From Melastoma dodecandrum (taxonomy: Eukaryota > Streptophyta > Magnoliopsida > Myrtales > Melastomataceae), in the NCBI GenBank assembly GCA_029817715.1, contig JARUPY010000469.1, positions 62,001 through 126,000 on the forward strand: DNA of 64,000 nt, given 5' to 3'. This document shows positions 57,960-64,000 of the stretch, piece after piece. Each line of letters begins with the position of its first letter. Within the stretch, counting starts at the first letter, position 1. Position numbers and translations under genes: made by a program. A model generated the notes under the pieces. It made no database searches. It was given only the letters and a program-made list of their open reading frames with translations, and was not told the DNA's origin.

Positions 57960-58860
57960 ATGGTGCCTGGCGTGAGGACTGAAGAGCTGCGATTCTATAG
58001 GAGTCTAATCCTCAAATACATAGAACGAGAGATAGAAATACCTCGAGGATATAAGATTCATATTTTTACATTGTTTTCGGGGGAAGACGAAATGACCCAT
58101 GTAGAGCATACAGCTAGGTTCACCTATCACATGGGGGAAATGTCGAGTAATGATATGTTAAAACTTAAGTTGTTTTCCAATTCTCTAATTGGAGATGCCT
58201 TTGGCCGGTACTCGAAACTTCTTCCAAACTCTATCCCGAATTGGGTCGAGATGCAAACCCAATTTCTTAAAGCGTTTGATAGGTTAGATTCCGTGATTAC
58301 TCTAGGAGAAATCTTGAAAATGAGGCAGCTTCCCGGGGAGAGTCCTGCTTTATTTCTGGTGAAGTTTAGAAAGAATCTATTGAAATGTGCAACAAGTTTA
58401 GCTGAAAGAGATGAGCTCGAGATAGCTCAAAATGCATTGTCTCTAAAGACAAGGAAGAAACCTCAGGGAGAACATTTTCGAGATTTCTACGAACTCTAGA
58501 GACGGGCCACCGAATATCACAATATCCTATTATAGGAGTTTCACTCTGTTAGAAATTGTTAGGCCGAATGGGCTGAAATCGACCTAGCTGAGTTTGTAAA
58601 AGGGGAACCAACCGTTTGTGAGCCTCTGGTAAAGAAAAATTCTAAGGCTCGAGCTTCTCCAAAATCTGAGGAAGAGAGAAAATTCTCTTTCGACATAGAG
58701 CAGATGGATAAGATTTTTGACTGGTTGTATAAAAAAGGGCGTATAAAACTCAGGTCTGGTCATAAGTTACCGTAGAATGATTGAGAAATATGTAGGAAAC
58801 ATTGCAAGTGGCATGGAACATTCACTCATTCAACTCAGGAGTGTGTGCATTTCAGGAATT
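57960..58860 (+). pseudogene. gag: Gag core and zinc-knuckle region of element E
   Basis: Open from 57960 to 58499: YKIHIFTLFSGEDEMTHVEH, LKLKLFSNSLIGDAFGRYSK, MQTQFLKAFDR and LGEILKMRQLPGESPALFLV form a Retrotrans_gag-type core. It continues after a TAG (58497-58499) with RRATEYH. A knuckle-like CRKHCKWHGTFTHSTQEC follows at about 58795-58850. Stops at about 58773 and 58782 interrupt it. Confidence 0.8.
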
Positions 58861-60173
58861 TAATCCAAGACTTAATTGAGTCGAATGAGCTAAGGTTTGC
58901 TGAAGTAAATGAGTCGAGTGCATTAGATGAGAACCCTTTTGGCGAAGAGCCTATAATACATATGTATTCTCTCGAGAATGAAAATAAGTGTTCTAAGTGC
59001 GCTGATGATGACGTATATGCTTTTTATCTCGGGACTTCACTCGTGCATCGTAGGGAATCAAAATGTCTAGAGAGACTATTGTTGCCATCAGGCTTTTCAA
59101 GCGCTTGGTCGAGAGGCAGGTAGTGAATTGTTTGGCTCGAGAAATTCATGTGGAGACTGCCATTGGCTTGTGGATGCTTCCCATACCACGGATAAGTGCC
59201 GCAACTTCTGCAGGTACTTGCAAATCAATAAAAAGAGCATGTGCATGACCTAACTCAGCTCGAGGAAGTGGCCATGGGAATAGTGTCATCATACTCCCAT
59301 TTTGCCCTGAAATACCCCACGGGGAGTTCCTCATCTAGGTCAGCTGGTCGTGAGTTTCGACAGAGGCAACCGGATGAAGGAGAACAAGTTAATAGAACTC
59401 TTCTACGTGAACGGCTAAATGGTCGGGGCAGGACTGAACGGAGTGCTCGAGGCAAAGCTCCGGATGAACCTTCGAAACACAATGACCCTGCTCCTGAATT
59501 GGTCAAGATTGAAAGGGTTGTTGTCGAGGAGAAAGGAAAAGGAGTGGCACAGATCAACCCAAAGCTGATACAAGAGGGTCCACAGATTGCTCGCTTCCTC
59601 AAGTAAGAAATGTTGTGTGTGAAATGCAAACTGATCGCATCGAATAAGTTTGTCATCACACAGATGTTCACCAAGTGTTGCGTAATGTATTTCCTAAAGC
59701 TCGTTCAGATGTCAAGCAATGAAGAAATTGAGATTAAACTCAAGAGCGAGATCACAGGTAATTTCACCACCAACGTTATTGATGCTGTAATGCCTGAACC
59801 TAACTTGCAGGAAATTCGGGGCTATGATCCCGAGAAGAAAGATTTTGTGTACATCAAACGCCCTGTTAAGAGATTTGGGTGGATTGTAGGAGAAACCTTG
59901 GGAAATCCACGATCAGAGTGGCCGAGAGTCTGCAAAAAAATAGTAATCCCGAAAGCAGCACGTAAGAGGGTCCTAAGACGGACTCAAACAGAGGCTAAGA
60001 AAAGCAAAAGTGTTTTACCAAAAGAAGCAGATGAACCTCGAGAAGGAGCGCCACAAACGGAGGATGAAGAAGAAGAGGACACCACCTACGATGATTACGT
60101 AGACTACACACCTCTACAAGAAGAGGCCCCCGAGGGACATCAAGAGGACGAAGGTCATATGGTGACCTCCTGA
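58861..60173 (+). pseudogene. Gag-protease linker of element E
   Basis: Several open stretches (58845-59123, 59241-59606, 59610-60173) separated by frame changes. They are rich in charged residues: EVNESSALDENPFGEEPI, SARGKAPDEPSK, then an acidic run EDEEEEDTTYDDYVDYTPL near the end. There is no recognisable enzymatic motif. It corresponds in position to the variable linker between nucleocapsid and protease in Tat elements. The frame overlapping the end of this segment continues across the 2.9-kb insertion into VTLTNGELRKIPKSSVRF. Confidence 0.6.
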
Positions 60174-60200
60174 AATGCGGTCGAGTTCCCTATCTGCAGA

Positions 60201-60205
60201 AGGTA
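60201..60205. repeat. Left target-site duplication AGGTA of insertion F
   Basis: Identical to 63126-63130. Confidence 0.92.
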
Positions 60206-61437
60206 TGTCGCGGGTGGATCCCGTTTCCGATTCCATTTAAAATGGATATGCTCCCTTGACGATAAAGCTTCGGATTTTGAAAACGTGTCGGAGTCGCCAC
60301 TAACTTATTTTAAGTTCAAGTTAGAAAAACTATAGAGATTCATTAAGGTTTGGGAATTAGGGATTACTAAATCGCATGCATCACAAAGAAAAGGGATGCT
60401 TTTATCGTGTGTTTTCGATGTCCGATTTATTTGAGCTTGGTTTTAGAAGAAGCATTGTTTGACATATAAAAAAATGATCTCGAGCTCATTAATGCTTAAA
60501 ATGTCTACGTGAATCATTTTTTAGAAGAATATTTCCTGAAAGTTGATTTTGAGGCAAAAATACAAACAATCATAGATTTATTAATGCCCTTAACAGTTTC
60601 TAAGCCAAAAAAATAAATTCAATGGAGAACCGGGTGTTGTACTATTGCTCGCTCTATATAGAACGCCCCCGTTAGCGTTTGTACCTCACGGTGCCGTTTT
60701 TAGAATAGGTTTACGGCGAACCTAGCGAGCCGCTGATGTCGTAACGTTGGTGAGTGCGAAGCCATCTTCAGAAAGTCTTGATCTTCGAGAATCCAAAAAT
60801 AAACCCTCGAATATTTCGTTATCTTGAATGCGTTGAGTGGGGTGCGTGCCTTGGTTGTCCGCAAGGCACGCCCCGAGATACCTATACATAAATCGTAACG
60901 TCGAAGTAAACTATTCGATGAAATAATGGAGTATTCGAGCATGGAGAATAATAATTTAATAATTGATTAACCATCTTGTTGAAAGCGTCCCAAAAAAATA
61001 TTCCAAATTACTCATCTATAATTCCGAGGATAGAAATAATTACAAGTTGAACACAACTTACCTGAATCATGACATGCTAACAAATAATTATGTAAGAATT
61101 ATACTAGTCTTTAAAATCAATTAATTCTGACCATGTTTGCCGATTAAAAATAAATAAAGTTTCAGTCACTTTGTATTTTGAATTTATCAAAGTCACTTAC
61201 GGTAACACTACATAATTCACCCACAGAAAGATGACATTATTGGAGTAAAAAATAAAAAAATAAAATAAAATAAAATAATTAAATATTACCCATTTAGTTA
61301 GGATGAGGCAGGGGGCTTCGGCTTGCGGGTTCTGCTTATTTGGGGGGCTTTTCTAGGAGGAAATAAGGCCCGCACATGTCCTTGGAAATGGCTCGGCTGA
61401 AACTATGGCGGAGCTCGTGGTCGTGATTCCTGGGATT

Positions 61438-61910
61438 TTAATCGGGGGACATCTCGTTCTGGACAGGTCCGGTCTTACTCCAGGTTTCTTTGTCCAAACG
61501 TTCGTGTGCTGGTAGGGTATCCCAGGTAATGTCTTGTTCGGAGCTCGAGGTCTCGCTGGGCGATTTAGTGGCAGCCGAGGACGGGACCGTGCCGTAGCGA
61601 GACATGCTAGAGGGGGACCGGGGAGTTGACAGAGGCGACGGGACGGAAAACAGGTCCACCCGTCTGCACGTCTGATCCGCTCTTTTGTCGCGGCCTTGGA
61701 AGGTACAGTCGCCTGAAACGGAGAATGGCCCCTTGTCGTCGTCCAGTTCCAGGAGGGTGTGGTAAGCCATCTGTCGGGTCAACTCGTGGAGGTAGTGGTC
61801 GTCGTCTTCGTCGGCGGTGAGAAAAGACGGGTCAGCATTGCAGTCGAGATCCTCATGAGGCCGCGGTTGCTCTTCCTTGAAGAACCCACCAGCAGTCTGG
61901 ACAGGTTAAG
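61438..61910 (-). pseudogene. Unidentified coding-like fragment inside insertion F
   Basis: Minus-strand open stretch, markedly more GC-rich than its surroundings. It reads [20 protein letters not shown] then [17 protein letters not shown], Ser/Pro-rich LFSVPSPLSTPRSPSSMSRY, and EQDITWDTLPAHERLDKET to a stop at 61438. The composition looks like a host exon rather than retroelement sequence. I do not recognise the gene. Confidence 0.4.
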
Positions 61911-61981
61911 TCGAGTTGACAGTTCTAGCTCGTAAGATCTCGCCTGGTTTTAGTCCTCACTGAGTCGACGTTTTATTGTAG

Positions 61982-62441
61982 TGCCTCGGCACTCTTTGTG
62001 ATGCAGACACTCCGTGGCTTGTCAAGGGATGGACGAACAGATCGCCTCGATTCATCAGCCCAACAGCGAGGTGTTCGAACTGTTCAACCAGCTGTGCTTG
62101 CTCTCTGGTGGCAAGAACATTTACTTTGGTCAGGCTTCAAAAGCGTACGAGGTAAGAAGATCAGCCATGATCATCCGCGCTGCTCATAAACAATTCCTGA
62201 TCCCCAACGATGTGGTGCAGTTCTTTGCTCAGGCTGGATTCCCTCGCTTGACTTGTGATGAGATCTTCTGATTTCATTAATTTTTCAAAATTGTTTCCTC
62301 GGGGAATTTCAGTTCGAATCAATGGAAGGCCCTCTGGACAGGATGACGATGGCTGAAGCCATCCGAAGTCTTGTAGATTCCTACTGTACATCTGAGTACA
62401 GCTACGCAGCCATACAAAAAGTCGAGGAGATATCCAAAGTG
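61982..62441 (+). pseudogene. ABCG half-transporter gene fragment (captured exons)
   Basis: Exon 1 (about 61982-62151) reads SALFVMQTLRGLSRDGR, then IASIHQPNSEVFELFNQLCL and LLSGGKNIYFGQASKAYE: the end of the ABC nucleotide-binding domain with the H-loop (IHQP) of plant ABCG (WBC) lipid/cutin-type transporters. A 69-bp GT-AG intron (62152-62220) leads to FFAQAGFP, after which homology is lost. A later exon (62313-62441) gives MTMAEAIRSLVDSYCTSEYS then KVEEISKV, flanked by intron-like AG and GT. Between GRT and IASIHQP the frame is lost by a small indel near 62036-62041. It is a fragment with no Walker A or membrane domain. Confidence 0.82.
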
Positions 62442-62819
62442 GTATGTTCTTCTTCTTGGTTAGCCTAAAACCTCTTCGGTTGGTTCCTCGCATCCTCCGA
62501 CTTCTCGTTTGACTTAATTTGATCGGTTGTCCCTCTAGCTTTTGTCAGTGTATATAATTGAGTGAAATTAAAAGCAGACGGATTCATGAAAAAAATTAAA
62601 ATAGAGTGAAAGGAAAGAGTGTACCGGATTTTCGGGTAGCACAAGTCGCGGACGGAGTCGTTGAGCGTCTATATTCCAGAGAGGACGAGTTGGGGTCGTG
62701 TCGATGGATGAAAGGGGGTTCGGTCGGCTGGGATATGCCCTGATGCAATTTCTACCGAGAATACCGAGAAAATAACACTACCTTTGACGGCGAAGCCTTT
62801 TGTTGTTTTTTTTTTCTCT

Positions 62820-63110
62820 TCTCTCGTGTATGTATCTGAGTCTTGTGTGCTTAATTGTTATTTTTAATTAGATTTAATTGTTATTTTTAAGTAGTGGTTT
62901 AATTGTTATTTTTAATTAGATTTTTTATGATTTTGTGGTTTTTTTTAGTGATTTTAGATTATTTTTATTGATTTTACATGATTTTTATTGATTTTCGATG
63001 ATTTTCAATTTTTTAGTGTTTTTTTGATGATTTTCAATTTTTTTAGTGTTTTTCTAAAGATTTTCAGTTTTTCCTATTATTTTTTTGTGATTTATGTAGA
63101 AAAGAAAAAA
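62820..63110. repeat. T-rich simple repeats at the right end of insertion F
   Basis: Repeated TTAATTGTTATTTTTAAT (three times) and GATGATTTTCAATTTTTTAG (twice) units. No coding capacity. Confidence 0.7.
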
Positions 63111-63125
63111 AATTGGGTTATGACA

Positions 63126-63130
63126 AGGTA
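63126..63130. repeat. Right target-site duplication AGGTA of insertion F
   Basis: Identical to 60201-60205. Confidence 0.92.
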
Positions 63131-64000
63131 AAAAGGTTACGCTTACTAACGGTGAATTACGTAAAATTCCTAAATCTAGCGTAAGGTTTCTAAAAGGATC
63201 ACCGCTTCAATGGTTCGAGAAACCTACTCCCGGAATGAGACAACATATACATTCTATGTACATCACGGCGAACTTCCATGGAGTAAGGATGAGCAAAGTA
63301 TGGGTAGATAATGGAGCCACAATCAATATCCTTCCCTTCGAAACTTTCTTGTCGATGGATAAAGAAAGGCGGCAGTTGATTGACACAAGGATGTCAATTA
63401 CAGCCTTCAATGGGAAGAAGTCACAGTGCATGGGAGTTTTCTCAGTAAATCTCCAAGTCGGAAGACACAAGATGGAAACCACTTTCTTTGTGTTAGACAT
63501 TGCATCGGCCTTCAATGCACTCCTGGGTCGAGACTGGCAACATAAGGCCGCTGCCATACCGTCGACCCTACATAAAGAGTTGATGATATGCACTGATGAT
63601 GGGGTAGAGCTTGAACGAGCTGATAAAAATCACTATTCTTGTGAATCTAAGCCTCTATGTTCCATTGCAGACCGAGAAGAAACAACAAGAGAAGGAAGGC
63701 GAATAGGAGGATAGGTCGTTGAATTCAGAGGTCGAGAATGTTGTAACTCACCAGACTGAAACTGCAAGGATCGAGCCGCCCATAGTCCCGAGCGAATGGG
63801 GGAGTGATGAAGATGATAGCGCTCCTCAAGAAAGAGGCATCATCTCGCTGTTCAGCTTCACCGTAGAGGGTTCGGATGATGAGGAACTCATGAACTATCT
63901 AGGTATGTTTGTGCCTGAAGAAGGGATACCCATCACTTGGCTTGGTGAAAGGCCTCGAGCAATGCTAGAAGGAGAGATCATTTTGACTCAAGCTGGAATT
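63131..64000 (+). pseudogene. pol: Aspartic protease region of element E
   Basis: Open from about 63131 through 63714. The retropepsin motif VWVDNGATINILPFETFLSM (about 63300-63360) has D-N-G-A as active site, the Tat/Ogre variant of D-S/T-G. The second conserved region is FNALLGRDWQHKAAAIPSTL (about 63511-63570). A TAG at 63712-63714 ends the frame, and acidic linker sequence towards RT continues to the window edge with EGGIPITWLGERPRAMLEGE-type codons (frame uncertain). The open reading through protease is longer than in any other element here except A. Confidence 0.8.

Larger units (their letters stand above)
60206..63125. mobile_element. Insertion F: 2.9-kb TG...CA element with captured host-gene fragments
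   Basis: Starts TGTCGCGGG and ends GGGTTATGACA (TGTC...GACA termini), with perfect 5-bp target duplications. These are integrase-type ends, so it is a long solo LTR or a non-autonomous LTR-type element. No internal pair of direct repeats was seen. The GTCGGAGTCGCCACTAACTT stretch near 60286 resembles a phrase common in plant repeats, recalled rather than searched. The middle part carries ABCG transporter exons and a second coding-like segment; the right part (62820-63110) is T-rich simple sequence with repeated TTAATTGTTATTTTTAA and GATTTTCAATTTTTT units. Confidence 0.85.
56304..64000 (+). mobile_element. Tat-type Ty3/Gypsy element E, 5' part, runs off the window
   Basis: Approximate 5' LTR (56304-57290), primer site, gag over several broken frames (57350-60173), then protease after an inserted element (60206-63125). 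The protease motif VWVDNGATINILP and the TGGCACCACAGTGGGA primer region suggest the Tat lineage. RT, integrase and the 3' LTR are beyond 64000, so the target duplication cannot be checked. Confidence 0.8.

Noticed and set aside
1..64000. tRNA, rRNA or other structural RNA genes
   Set aside because: No complete tRNA-like cloverleaf or rRNA segment was recognised by eye; the tRNA-like strings are retroelement primer sites.

Overview
The window is nuclear DNA of a flowering plant. The evidence is plant-type LTR retrotransposons (Athila, chromovirus-like and Tat Ty3/Gypsy elements, and a SIRE-type Ty1/Copia element), two Mutator-like transposase relics, and three intron-containing or plant-specific cell-wall genes (SKU5-similar, pectinesterase, pectinesterase inhibitor). 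The species cannot be named from the sequence. No prokaryotic, organellar, CRISPR or RNA-gene features were recognised.

Positions 1-46284 are a nest of transposons. A decayed MuDR-type transposase gene (1-1512 and 12630-13489, minus strand) is split by a complete but inactivated Athila element (1518-12629, 5-bp target duplication CTAAT). A degenerate chromovirus-like Gypsy relic follows (about 14039-18350). About 4 kb of old SIRE-like LTR debris comes next, then a FAR1-type transposase relic (about 22530-24510) that is itself split by an Athila-type solo LTR. A nearly complete SIRE-type Copia element lies on the minus strand (24630 to about 35054). From about 35332 to 44869 there is a staircase of Gypsy elements (C, D, G), each keeping its 5' LTR and ending where the next begins. 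A 1.4-kb palindromic repeat (44870-46284) closes the transposon block.

Positions 46285-55923 are the gene island: a SKU5-similar multicopper-oxidase-like gene with nine exons (plus strand, apparent +1 frameshift in exon 3), a two-exon type-I pectinesterase (minus strand), and an intronless pectinesterase inhibitor (minus strand). All three products are predicted to act in the cell wall or at the outer plasma-membrane face, two of them directly on pectin methylation.

Positions 56304-64000 are the 5' part of a Tat-type Gypsy element (LTR, primer site, gag, protease) running off the window. It is interrupted at 60206-63125 by a 2.9-kb TG...CA insertion with a perfect AGGTA target duplication. 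That insertion carries three exons, with introns, of an ABCG half-transporter gene, and it is the least ordinary object in the window together with the palindrome at 45161-45711.
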